Of a stretch of 64,000 nucleotides of DNA, positions 38,579 to 47,897 are shown piece by piece. Made by a program: the position numbers and the translations under genes. Under the pieces are notes generated by a model. It had not been told where the DNA came from. It saw only the letters and a program-made list of their open reading frames with translations, and searched no databases. Position 1 is the stretch's first letter. Each line of letters opens with the position of its first letter. The stretch comes from Hyphomicrobium sp. (GTDB lineage: Bacteria; Pseudomonadota; Alphaproteobacteria; Rhizobiales; Hyphomicrobiaceae): the NCBI GenBank assembly GCA_002928515.1, contig PERI01000005.1:62001-126000 (forward strand), in the 5' to 3' direction.

Positions 38579-38700
38579 GATCGTGTTGTGCCATGACCTT
38601 GGTCATTAGGATTGCGGATCTTGAACACCAGTCATGGGTGCAAAGTTCCGATGCCGTTGAGAGAACGAAGAACAGACCGCGCTGGTTCAGATAGCCGATG

Positions 38701-38907
38701 TCAGGCAATAATATCCGGAAGTAGACGATCTTCGATTTGCGTGATGCGATCTTTGAGTACGAGCTTCTTCTTTTTCAACCGCTTGACCAGAAGCTGATCC
38801 GCTGTCGCACTGTTTTCAAGTGCGACGATCTCAAGATCGAGTTGACGGTGTTCAGCCCGTAAACTCACCAATTCATCGCGCAATTCGCGTTCGTCGCGAC
38901 GCTCCAT
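38701..38907 (-). CDS. DUF465 (YdcH-like) protein
   Basis: MERRDERELRDELVSLRAEHRQLDLEIVALENSATADQLLVKRLKKKKLVLKDRITQIEDRLLPDIIA. Confidence 0.85.
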   Translation of the reverse strand: MERRDERELRDELVSLRAEHRQLDLEIVALENSATADQLLVKRLKKKKLVLKDRITQIEDRLLPDIIA

Positions 38908-39184
38908 CGGAGATGCCCGCCCCACTCTTGGCCGCTCATATTCGGCTATTTGGGCGATTGCTTCGCCGAAGGCAACAGGCAAACCGTCAACACGAACGCT
39001 ATGTCAGGCGCGCGAAGGTGAATGCGAGGCTAAATATATGACCCATTTTGAGAATTTAAAGGCTATCGCAGCGCAATGATGAGCTTGTGCTCGTAGCCTT
39101 GCATGGCGAACTGCGTTTCCGGGCTGGACAAGCGACAAATCTATGTCACCATCCAGATGTCGACAGTCTTTCTAGGAGGAACTG

Positions 39185-39361
39185 ATGGCATTGTCTGCTC
39201 ATATCGCAGAGTTAAATGAGAAGCATAGAGCGCTCGAAGAAAAAATTGATCGAGCCGTCGCAAGTCCAGGATCGGACGACATTGAGATCCAGCGCTTGAA
39301 GCGCGAAAAACTGAAACTCAAAGATGAAATGGAGCGCCTGCAAAGGGCGACACGGCATTAG
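39185..39361 (+). CDS. DUF465 (YdcH-like) protein, 58 aa (missing from ORF track)
   Basis: AGGAGG upstream; MALSAHIAELNEKHRALEEKIDRAVASPGSDDIEIQRLKREKLKLKDEMERLQRATRH*. Confidence 0.9.
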   Translation: MALSAHIAELNEKHRALEEKIDRAVASPGSDDIEIQRLKREKLKLKDEMERLQRATRH

Positions 39362-39428
39362 CCGAACATCGGGAGATGTGGAAATCGCAAGCCCTGCCCA
39401 GCGATGGCATCATCGCCAGGCGGGGCTT

Positions 39429-40682
39429 TTATGTTTTCGGCCTATCGCTTGGTTGCGAAACGTCATCTGCACGAGCAAGCAAAAAACGCCGTACGCTATC
39501 GTCTTCACTCATTCCAGCAGCCCTTATGAACGCTTCGCCCGCAGGGCCCGACTGCGACAGTCGAGCGAGCGCTTCGCCGCGTGCAACCCAAAAGGGCTGA
39601 TAGTTTTCGGCAGCGTCCCCCAAAGCGTCGAGCCGCGCTAAAGCCATATCGGGCGCACCAGATTCAGCCAACGCGGCGGCTTCAGCAACGCGCGCACCAA
39701 TCGTTGGTGATAGTTGGCTAAGTAACCCATACAACGCGATGAGTGCGGACCAATTCGTCTCGCCGGTCACGGCGCGATTGACATGGACAGACTGGATCGC
39801 AGCCTCAGTCTGGAACCGGCCTGGCTGCATCGCGCGCGAGGCTTGAAACAACAATCGTTCAGCTTCCACGATTAGGCTTTCTGACCAAAGGCTACAGTCC
39901 TGCTCAGACAGCCGCACAAATTGACCACTCGCCGAGCGCCTCGCCGGGCGACGAGCCTCGCAATAGAGCATGAGCGCAAGCAAGCCCTGGGCTTCAGGAT
40001 CAGGGACCAAATCGACGACCGTGCCAGCCAGCCATATCGCCTCCTCGGTCAAACCCTTGCGTTTGGGATCAGCACCCATCACGTCTTCCCAACCCGTGCC
40101 GTACGCCGCGTAAATCGCTGCCAAAACTGCATCGAGGCGAACCGCCAGCTCATCTGCGCCCGGCACCTCAAATGCCAATCCGGCATCTTTGATTTTAGAT
40201 TTCCCCCGCACCAATCGTTGCGCCATCGCGCTCGGTGAGGAGAGGAAGCAAGCGGCGATGCGGCCAGCGTCGAGGCCAAGAACGGTCTGCAGCATGAGCG
40301 GGGCTTGGAGCGAAGGATCAATCGCCGGATGCGCGCATACAAACATGAGTTTGAGCCGCTCATCCGGGATGACTTCAATGGGGTCAGAAGCAAACCCGGC
40401 GATAATCTCAAGAGTGGGAGAAGCGGCGACTTTCACGCGTTCGTGCCGTTCTTTGTGCCCTGCCGCACGGCGCGCAACGGTCAGCAACCATGCTTCCGGC
40501 CGCAGCGGAATGCCCGACTGCGGCCAAGTCTGTAAGGCAATTTTGAAGGCGTCCGATAAAGCATCTTCGGCCGACGCGACATCACGCGTCCGCGTGCAAA
40601 TCACGGCAATCAGTTTGCCATAGGAAGCGCGTGCAACGCGTTCTGCAGTGTCGCGCGCTTGTTCAGCGGAGACGTCGGACAT
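39429..40682 (-). CDS. ECF sigma factor, ECF42-like, with long C-terminal extension
   Basis: N-terminal sigma-2-like RASYGKLIAVICTRTRDVASAEDALSDAFKIALQTWP; conserved DERLKLMFVCAHPAIDPSLQAPLMLQTVLGL; partner DGPF gene overlaps. Confidence 0.88.
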   Translation of the reverse strand: MSDVSAEQARDTAERVARASYGKLIAVICTRTRDVASAEDALSDAFKIALQTWPQSGIPLRPEAWLLTVARRAAGHKERHERVKVAASPTLEIIAGFASDPIEVIPDERLKLMFVCAHPAIDPSLQAPLMLQTVLGLDAGRIAACFLSSPSAMAQRLVRGKSKIKDAGLAFEVPGADELAVRLDAVLAAIYAAYGTGWEDVMGADPKRKGLTEEAIWLAGTVVDLVPDPEAQGLLALMLYCEARRPARRSASGQFVRLSEQDCSLWSESLIVEAERLLFQASRAMQPGRFQTEAAIQSVHVNRAVTGETNWSALIALYGLLSQLSPTIGARVAEAAALAESGAPDMALARLDALGDAAENYQPFWVARGEALARLSQSGPAGEAFIRAAGMSEDDSVRRFLLARADDVSQPSDRPKT

Positions 40683-41044
40683 CACGACTGCGGTGGCGGC
40701 GGCAGAACGGGCCGGATCTCGACTGAACCATATGTTGCCGACGGACTTCGCGCGGCCCATTCCAGAGCTGCATCGATATTGGCGACCTCGATAATGGCAT
40801 AGCCACCGAGTTGCTCTTTGGTGTCTGCGAACGGACCGTCCTCAACCTGTCGTGTGCCGTTTCTGACTTTGACCACAGTACCCGTATGCGGCGGCTGCAA
40901 GCCGTTGCCCGACACCATAATCCCCGCTTTTTGCACAGCGGCCATGTAGCTCGTCCAGGCGCCCCAATAGGGGCCGCCCTTGACCGGATCTTGCCGCTCG
41001 TCGAACTTGTCTTGGGGTTCGGTAAAGATCAGCATGAACTGCAT
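40682..41044 (-). CDS. YCII/DGPF-domain protein, partner of ECF sigma factor
   Basis: MQFMLIFTEPQ...MVSGNGLQPPHTGTVVKVRNGTRQVEDGPFADTKEQLGGYAIIEVANIDAALEWAARSP; stop/start overlap TGATG with sigma gene. Confidence 0.93.
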   Translation of the reverse strand: MQFMLIFTEPQDKFDERQDPVKGGPYWGAWTSYMAAVQKAGIMVSGNGLQPPHTGTVVKVRNGTRQVEDGPFADTKEQLGGYAIIEVANIDAALEWAARSPSATYGSVEIRPVLPPPPQS

Positions 41045-41249
41045 TATGACATCCTTTCATCGCACACGGGGCGATGGCGCAGATGGCTAGAATGCCCACG
41101 CGCCTTCGGCAGCACTCAAAACAAGTGCTTGCCTACCTACGTGCCGCGAACCTCTGTCAGTTCGACATACCGGAGAAAAAATTTATTGGCTGGTGGGTGT
41201 ATTTTGTTTGCAAGAGCCACGACGGGCAATCGCACCCAAAAACAATCGA

Positions 41250-42005
41250 CTAATCTTCATTTTCGGTCACCTGCTCATCTTCCCGTGTCACGGGAAGTTC
41301 GATCATGGCGTGCGCGAAATGCATGATCGACCGATATTTGTAACGCGCAATGATCTGCTCCCCGACAACTTCGAGCACGACGAATCCAGTCTCATCGCGT
41401 TCATCCAAACCTTCGCCAGTTTCATTGCGATCGATGACGATGCCGGAATCCAGTCTAAGCGTACCGGCATGTCCAGACAGGATCGTGTTCTTGCCCCGTG
41501 TTGGTTGCGAATTGAGGATCAGTTTGCGCAGAGACGTATTGAATGCCAAATGCTGACGCACGGGTATCGCCGTCCGGTGCAGGAGAGAATTGGAAATCAT
41601 GTCGATCCGCCCGAAAGCGTGTTGTGCCGTTTGTCGGCTGCGACAGCTCGGGCTCGAAATGATCGTTTCGATTTGCACGCGCGCGGCTTCGAACACCGAG
41701 CCCATCAACTGCGCTTCGTGTACCCCTTGTTCCGACAAACAGGTAGCGCGTTTGAAAGGCACCGCTTCGGGTTCGTAGTTCTTGAGTAATTCGATAGCGT
41801 CGAAAGCCGTCACATCGATCCATTTCTCACGGTTCGCATGACGAAAGTGCAGAATGTATCCGCCCTCGACGACCTTTTTCCCCCACACGATATCTTGACT
41901 ATCAGCCGCGGGATTGATGGCCAGTTCAGCAGCCACAACAGGTTCACGAGGAATAAGCAGCGTTAGAATTCCCAAAACGATTGCGAAGGCTTTTGAGCAG
42001 AGCAT
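41250..42005 (-). CDS. exported histidine phosphatase superfamily protein
   Basis: Signal peptide; GYILHFRHANREKW, IISSPSCRSRQTAQHAFG, TILSGHAGTL. Start at 42005 preferred (GGAG upstream). Confidence 0.75.
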   Translation of the reverse strand: MLCSKAFAIVLGILTLLIPREPVVAAELAINPAADSQDIVWGKKVVEGGYILHFRHANREKWIDVTAFDAIELLKNYEPEAVPFKRATCLSEQGVHEAQLMGSVFEAARVQIETIISSPSCRSRQTAQHAFGRIDMISNSLLHRTAIPVRQHLAFNTSLRKLILNSQPTRGKNTILSGHAGTLRLDSGIVIDRNETGEGLDERDETGFVVLEVVGEQIIARYKYRSIMHFAHAMIELPVTREDEQVTENED

Positions 42006-42083
42006 GCGGGTCTCCTGCAATTGGCTATCGATCCGTGAGTGATAAGTTTCCGATGTCGTAGGTCTGGTAGCCGAGGGTCGTGA

Positions 42084-43712
42084 CTACGCGTCTTTGGCCA
42101 TCTCGCGCAGTTTAAATTTTTGAATTTTTCCGGTTGAAGTTTTGGGGACTTCGGCAAACACAATGTGGCGCGGAACTTTGTAGCGCGCGAGACCCTGACG
42201 GCACCATTCGAGCAACTCTTCGCCTGTCGCCGTCGCGCCGGGTCTGAGTTCTATGAAGGCGCACGGCGTCTCGCCCCATTTGTCGTCCGGTTTGGCAACG
42301 ACGGCGCAAAACGCAACGGCAGGGTGCTTGTAAAGGACATCCTCGACTTCAATCGATGAAATATTTTCCCCGCCAGAAATGATGATGTCTTTCGAACGGT
42401 CTTTGAGCTGAATGTACCCATCGGCATGCATCACGCCCAGATCGCCGGAATGAAACCATCCACCGCGGAAAGCTTCTTCGGTCGCTTTCGCGTTATTGAG
42501 GTAGCCCTTCATGACGATGTTGCCGCGGAACATGACTTCGCCGAGCGTTTCGCCATCGGCGGGAACGCGCTCCATGGTTTCAGGGTCCATGACGGTCAGA
42601 TCTTCGAGCGCAACATAGCGCACGCCTTGGCGGATTTTCTTGGCATTGCGTTCAGGCTTAGGCAGGTCGTCCCAGCTCACGTCCCATTCGTTGATGGTCG
42701 CGGGACCGTAAGTTTCGGTCAGACCATAAAGATGGGTCAATCTAAACCCGGCATCCGTCATAGCCGACAGAACTGCTTCGGGCGGCGGCGCGGCGGCGTG
42801 GTTGAAAGCGACCACGTGGGAAATGTCGCGCTTCTCGTCCGCGCTCGCGTTGAGCAACGTGGACATGACGATCGGCGCGCCTGAAATATGCGTGACTTTG
42901 TGCGTGACGATGGCATCGAACATGGCTTTGGCACGTACCCAGCGAAGGCACACATGCGTGCCGCCTACCATCGAAATCGACCACGGAAAGCACCAGCCGT
43001 TGCAGTGAAACATTGGCAGCGTCCACAGGTAGACGCTATCGCGCGTCATGCCGGTGGCCATGGTATTCGCATAACACATCAATGCAGCGCCGCGATGATG
43101 ATAGACAACGCCCTTGGGATTTCCGGTGGTGCCTGATGTGTAGTTGAGCGAGATCGCATCCCATTCGTCATTGGGCCAGCGCCATTTGAAATGTGGATCG
43201 CCCTTGGCGATAAACGCTTCGTAGTCGTCTTGAGATAACGCGGTGCCGGTCTGGGAAAATTCAAGATCGTTATAGTCGATGATGATTGGCTTGACCTTGG
43301 CGAGCGCCAAAGCCTCGCGCATCGTTGCCGAAAATTCGCGGTCGGTGATCAGCAGCTTAGTATTTGCGTGATCGAGCTGAAACGCGATGATCGCCGCATC
43401 GAGCCGCGTGTTGATCGTGTGCAGAACGGCCCCCGTCATGGCGACGCCGTAGTGCGCTTCGAGCATCGGTGGGGTGTTGGCGAGCATGACTGAAACGGTA
43501 TCGCTAGGTCCCACATTGCGCATGGCGAGCGCTGAGGCGAGGCGCCGGCATCGGGCGTAAAACTCGGCATAAGTGACCCGCACATTCCCATGAATAATCG
43601 CCGTGCGATCGGGCGTTACAGTTGCGGTGCGCTCAAGGAATGACAGCGGGGTCAGCGGCTGAAAATTGGCGGGATTTTTAGGCAAGTTCTGTTCGTAGGG
43701 ATTTGACTGCAT
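42084..43712 (-). CDS. AMP-dependent acyl-CoA synthetase/ligase
   Basis: NYTSGTTGNPKGVVYHHRGA, LYGLTETYGPATI, GWFHSGDLGVMHADGYIQLKDRSKDIIISGGENISSIEVEDVLY. Confidence 0.94.
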   Translation of the reverse strand: MQSNPYEQNLPKNPANFQPLTPLSFLERTATVTPDRTAIIHGNVRVTYAEFYARCRRLASALAMRNVGPSDTVSVMLANTPPMLEAHYGVAMTGAVLHTINTRLDAAIIAFQLDHANTKLLITDREFSATMREALALAKVKPIIIDYNDLEFSQTGTALSQDDYEAFIAKGDPHFKWRWPNDEWDAISLNYTSGTTGNPKGVVYHHRGAALMCYANTMATGMTRDSVYLWTLPMFHCNGWCFPWSISMVGGTHVCLRWVRAKAMFDAIVTHKVTHISGAPIVMSTLLNASADEKRDISHVVAFNHAAAPPPEAVLSAMTDAGFRLTHLYGLTETYGPATINEWDVSWDDLPKPERNAKKIRQGVRYVALEDLTVMDPETMERVPADGETLGEVMFRGNIVMKGYLNNAKATEEAFRGGWFHSGDLGVMHADGYIQLKDRSKDIIISGGENISSIEVEDVLYKHPAVAFCAVVAKPDDKWGETPCAFIELRPGATATGEELLEWCRQGLARYKVPRHIVFAEVPKTSTGKIQKFKLREMAKDA

Positions 43713-43912
43713 TAGGCGGCCCGTCTCCAGCGCTCGAAGTTCGCATGACGCTAGCGAATGAGGGCCGCGCCGACAACGGAGGAAATGCATGCGAGCTGGT
43801 GACCCAACGGTCTTTTGGGATGAGACAAACCCTAAACCCAAGCCCCGTGCTTCATCCTTCGGTTACCCTGACCCGTTAATCTCGGCTCTAGCCCCCTTCG
43901 GAGCCCGTCGAA

Positions 43913-45139
43913 ATGCGCCGCCTACCTCTGACAGTTTTGTGGATTGCGACCGTGTTGGCGCTGCCCTATGCGCTGGTCGCGTGGCATGGCTTTTTCGCGC
44001 CCGATGAAAACGGCGTGATGGCGACCGGGTCGCACGTCGGTTTGGATTTTGTTAACTTCTGGTCGGCCGGGCGGCTCGCGCTCGAAGGTCTGGTGACGCA
44101 GGGCTACGATCCGGAAAGTTACAAAGCACTGCTCGCGACTTGGTTCGCACCGGCAACGGCTTTTACAAATCTCTCATACCCGCCGAGCCTCCTGCCGTGG
44201 CTCGCACCATTCGCTCTGCTGCCGTTTTCTAGCGCGTATGTGCTTTGGACAATGTTGGGTGCGGCGGCGTTCCTGGTGGCAGCACTTGGCCGATGGCCAA
44301 CGCGCCAGGATGCCCCTTTAGTTGGGGTGCTATTCCTCGCGCCAGCGGTCGTCTCCAATGTCATCTTTGGCCAAATCGCACTGTTCATGGCAGCGCTTTT
44401 TATTGGCGCACTCCGCGTGCTGCCGATGCGGCCTATTTTGGCAGGTGTCATGTTTGGCTTTCTCACGCTGAAACCTCAGATCGCGCTTTTACTGCCGTTG
44501 TTTCTGATCGCGTTTGGGGCTTGGCGTTCGCTCGCAGCGATGACAACAACCACCCTCGCGCTCGTGCTATTCAGTATTGCCCTCTTCGGAATTCAACCGT
44601 GGCAGGCCTACTTCATCGATACGGCACAACTGCAATGGTCCTACATCCTGGCCATGGATGATTTCTACGCGATTCACATGACGACGCCGTATGCAGCTCT
44701 CTGGTCATTGGGGGCGTCAACGCACGTTGCACTCGCGGGACAATGGCTCATCTCGGCAGCCATCGTGGCAACGACATTCGCGGTAGCGCGTAGTGATGCG
44801 ACGCTGCCCGTAAAGTCCCTGATCTTGACGCTCGGCACCATGATGGTGGTGCCCTATGCGTTAGCGCACGATCTCGCCGTGCCACTCGCAGCTTTGATCT
44901 GGTATTGGCGCGCACGAAGGGATGCACCATCACCGATTGAGCTGACGCTCGGCGGACTTTTATGGCTATTGCCCTTCCCGCTGACGTTCGTGCTGCAACA
45001 TCAAGGGATACCAGCAACGCAGATGATGATGCTGGGACTGTACGCGTGGCTCGCGGCCAACGCGCTGGGTTGGAACCCACTGTCTCGCCGCGATAACTCA
45101 GCCGAACCCGCTATTGTCTGGACGCGCGCACGCGCCTGA
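43913..45139 (+). CDS. polytopic membrane protein, glycosyltransferase 87/DUF2029-like
   Basis: Multiple TM segments; GLDFVNFWSAGRLALEG, NLSYPPSLLPWLAPFALLPFSSAYVLW, LKPQIALLLPLFLIAFGAWR. Confidence 0.82.
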   Translation: MRRLPLTVLWIATVLALPYALVAWHGFFAPDENGVMATGSHVGLDFVNFWSAGRLALEGLVTQGYDPESYKALLATWFAPATAFTNLSYPPSLLPWLAPFALLPFSSAYVLWTMLGAAAFLVAALGRWPTRQDAPLVGVLFLAPAVVSNVIFGQIALFMAALFIGALRVLPMRPILAGVMFGFLTLKPQIALLLPLFLIAFGAWRSLAAMTTTTLALVLFSIALFGIQPWQAYFIDTAQLQWSYILAMDDFYAIHMTTPYAALWSLGASTHVALAGQWLISAAIVATTFAVARSDATLPVKSLILTLGTMMVVPYALAHDLAVPLAALIWYWRARRDAPSPIELTLGGLLWLLPFPLTFVLQHQGIPATQMMMLGLYAWLAANALGWNPLSRRDNSAEPAIVWTRARA

Positions 45140-45141
45140 AA

Positions 45142-45906
45142 TTATTCCTGGCTTGGCTCGTCGTCGGCTGTGACACCCGACATGCCTTTGAGCTTGGCCA
45201 GCACGCGGGCCTGTTCCTGCTCTGGCGTTTCCTCCGGGGCCTCAGCAGCAACCTTCGGCGCGAGGATCTGAGCGGTGTTCGTGGATGCAGGCGGCGGTGT
45301 CGTCGTCTCGGTCGTGGACAGCAGTGTGCCTGCCTTGTCCTGACCCTTGCCAGACTCTTTGCGCTCGCGATCAAGCCGGCGCGCCGATTTCTGAACCTCG
45401 GCATCCAGATCGATCTGTGTGCATAGCCCGAGTGTCACCGGATCCTGCGGCGTCAATTGCGCTGAGTTCCAGTGCGTGCGATCGCGAATTTGCGCAATCG
45501 TCGGCTTGGTGGTGCCGACCAAGCGCATGATCTGGCTGTCTTTGAGCTCGGGGTGATTACGCAAAATCCACAGCACGGCATTTGGCCGATCATGACGCCG
45601 CGAAACCGGGGTATAGCGCGGACCTTTGCGCGATAGCGACGGCGGAGGCAATTCGACTTTGCTTTCGGCTAACTTCAATTTGTAGCCGTGATCTTTTTCA
45701 CCGCGCGCAATTTCATCGCGCGTCAGTTGACCGTTGGTCACAGGGTCCATGCCCTTAATGCCTTGGGCCACGTCGCCGTCAGCGATGCCTTTGACTTCGA
45801 GTGGATGCAGGCCGCAGAATTCAGCGATCTGGTCGAACGCAAGACCGGTATTCTCAACCAGCCAAACGGCGGTCGCTTTCGGCATCAGTGGTCTGCGGTC
45901 GCTCAT
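45142..45906 (-). CDS. trcR: DUF1013 / cell cycle transcriptional regulator TrcR-like
   Basis: LMPKATAVWLVENTGLAFDQIAEFCGLHPLEVKGIADGDVAQGIKGMDPVTNGQLTRDEI...PNAVLWILRNHPELKDSQIMRLVGTTKPTIAQIRDRTHWN. Confidence 0.92.
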   Translation of the reverse strand: MSDRRPLMPKATAVWLVENTGLAFDQIAEFCGLHPLEVKGIADGDVAQGIKGMDPVTNGQLTRDEIARGEKDHGYKLKLAESKVELPPPSLSRKGPRYTPVSRRHDRPNAVLWILRNHPELKDSQIMRLVGTTKPTIAQIRDRTHWNSAQLTPQDPVTLGLCTQIDLDAEVQKSARRLDRERKESGKGQDKAGTLLSTTETTTPPPASTNTAQILAPKVAAEAPEETPEQEQARVLAKLKGMSGVTADDEPSQE

Positions 45907-46165
45907 AATTGTATGTCTCCGGTCCGGCGCGGGGGGGGTCCGCAACGGCCAACTGCAGGATGAAATGGGAATACCTGCTTATAGCGGTCAAGAGGCCAGC
46001 AAAGCAATCGCGAATTGGCGGAACTGAAACGCCATGTGCGGCAAGAACGCCGCAGGCTCATGCCCTGGTCGTCAGTTGCAGCCGTCCGCCTGCGACGTTA
46101 CTGTGACATTGCGCGCGAGTGAATTTGAACTCTCGCTCTGTCTGACCGAACCAAGGACACTACGC

Positions 46166-46603
46166 ATGCTCGCGACCGCCGGCCGCACGAAATACTTCGA
46201 AGATTTGCAGGTCGGGCAAGAAGCCTCGATGTCCAGAGTGGTATCGGAAGCCGACATCGTCGCTTACGCGGCTTTATCGGGCGATTACAACCCAGTGCAC
46301 TTGGACCCCGGTTACGCGGCCACGACAATCTTCAAAGAGCGGATTGCGCACGGCATTTTGTCGGCGGGCTACATATCGGCCCTGTTTGGCATGAAGTTAC
46401 CAGGGCCTGGTGCGATCTACATCTCACAGTCTTTGAATTTCAAAGGTCCGGTGAAGATCGATGATCGGGTCGAGTCGATTGTGCGCCTGATCGAACTCAT
46501 CCCGGAAAAGCGCCGCGCAAAATTCGATTGCCTGTGCACCGTCAACGGCAAAGCCGTTCTGACGGGAGAAGCGGTCTTGATGGTGCCCGGCCGTCCTGCT
46601 TAA
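46166..46603 (+). CDS. MaoC-family (R)-hydratase
   Basis: TKYFEDLQVGQEAS...AYAALSGDYNPVHLDPGYAATTIFKERIAHGILSAGYISALFG. Confidence 0.93.
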   Translation: MLATAGRTKYFEDLQVGQEASMSRVVSEADIVAYAALSGDYNPVHLDPGYAATTIFKERIAHGILSAGYISALFGMKLPGPGAIYISQSLNFKGPVKIDDRVESIVRLIELIPEKRRAKFDCLCTVNGKAVLTGEAVLMVPGRPA

Positions 46604-46718
46604 AGGTCGTTCTGCTTAAAGCTCGTTTTGCTGTTGGCCGACGAGCTCCACAGCTTTCGCAATGTTGATCGCTTAATCTCGACGGCGCACGTTTGATCCG
46701 CAGGAGCTTATCGCCGCG

Positions 46719-47639
46719 ATGCAGGTCGTTCACGGTCACACGCATGTGCCGCTCGAAGCGCGCGGCGCGGTTGTCGCCATCGGCAATTTCGATGGGGTGC
46801 ATCGCGGCCACCGCGCACTGATCGCCGAAGCGGTGTCACGCGCTAAAGCATTAGATCGCGCACCCGCCGTCATGCTGTTCGAACCGCACCCACGCGAATT
46901 TTTCCAACCCGACGAACAACACTTTCGCCTCACACCGCTGACGCGCAAATTGCATTTGTTCAAAGAGCTTGGCGTGAAAACCGCGTTTGTCGAACCGTTC
47001 AATGCGCAACTGGCCGGCATGACCGCGCAAGAGTTTATCGAGCGTGTGCTGGTGGCAGGGCTCGGCGTCGCGCATGTCATCATCGGCTACGATTTTTATT
47101 TTGGCAAGAAACGCGGCGGCAATCCGGAATTGATGGCACACGCAGGCGAGGAGCTTGGCTTCGGCGTCACGGTGATGCCGCCGGTGGCCGAATCCGGGGA
47201 AGTGTTTTCGTCATCCGGCGTGCGCTTGCACTTAGCGCAAGGCGATGTGAAGGGCGCAGCGCATATGCTGGGTGATAATTGGCGCGTGTCTGGTAAAGTC
47301 GTCGGCGGTGCCAAGCGCGGCACCGGCATGGGATATCCGACCGCCAACGTGCCGATGCCGAAGGGAACCACGTTGGGCCACGGCATCTATGCCGTGCGCG
47401 CGCATGTAGACGGCGCTGTGCACGACGCTGCGGCCTACCTCGGGACACGACCCACGTTCGATGACGGCAAGCCGGTGCTGGAAGTTTTTCTTCTGGACTT
47501 CGATGGCGATTTGTATGGCCACGAGATGGAGGTCGAGTTCGTCGATTTCATCCGCCCCGATCGCAAGTTCGATAGCGCCGACGAACTCATCGTCCAAATG
47601 AACGCCGATGTCTCCAACGTGCGGGCGATTCTGAGTTAG
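46719..47639 (+). CDS. ribF: bifunctional riboflavin kinase/FAD synthetase
   Basis: VVAIGNFDGVHRGHRALI, VIIGYDFYFGKKRGGN, GTGMGYPTANVPMP, YLGTRPTFDDGKPVLEVFLLDFDGDLYG. Confidence 0.96.
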   Translation: MQVVHGHTHVPLEARGAVVAIGNFDGVHRGHRALIAEAVSRAKALDRAPAVMLFEPHPREFFQPDEQHFRLTPLTRKLHLFKELGVKTAFVEPFNAQLAGMTAQEFIERVLVAGLGVAHVIIGYDFYFGKKRGGNPELMAHAGEELGFGVTVMPPVAESGEVFSSSGVRLHLAQGDVKGAAHMLGDNWRVSGKVVGGAKRGTGMGYPTANVPMPKGTTLGHGIYAVRAHVDGAVHDAAAYLGTRPTFDDGKPVLEVFLLDFDGDLYGHEMEVEFVDFIRPDRKFDSADELIVQMNADVSNVRAILS

Positions 47640-47648
47640 CTGTAAGTT

Positions 47649-47751
47649 GTCATCCCGGACGCGATGCCGCGCATCGCGATCCGGGACCCAGGCTTCTAAG
47701 AAAGATTTCTGGGTCCCGGTTCTCGCCGCATGGCGGCTCGCCCGGGATGAC
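47649..47751. repeat. palindromic intergenic repeat (REP/MITE-like)
   Basis: Outer arms GTCATCCCGG/CCGGGATGAC and inner arms GGGACCCAG/CTGGGTCCC around gcttctaagaaagattt. Confidence 0.75.
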
Positions 47752-47897
47752 AATTTTTCTGATGGCAAATGTGCGGAAAGTCGGTGACGACCCACGCGAA
47801 ACTCGAAAAATTGCGTGTGCCTGCCGACCTTGCTAGAACGCGCGCTGATTTGACGGCGGAGCGCGTGCATCTGCCAGACCCAGAAAGATCGAACAGA

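Noticed and set aside
38620-38680. Possible LexA box near GAACGAAGAAC upstream of the exonuclease gene
   Set aside because: Spacing between half-sites is 3 nt, not 7, and the halves are in the same orientation.
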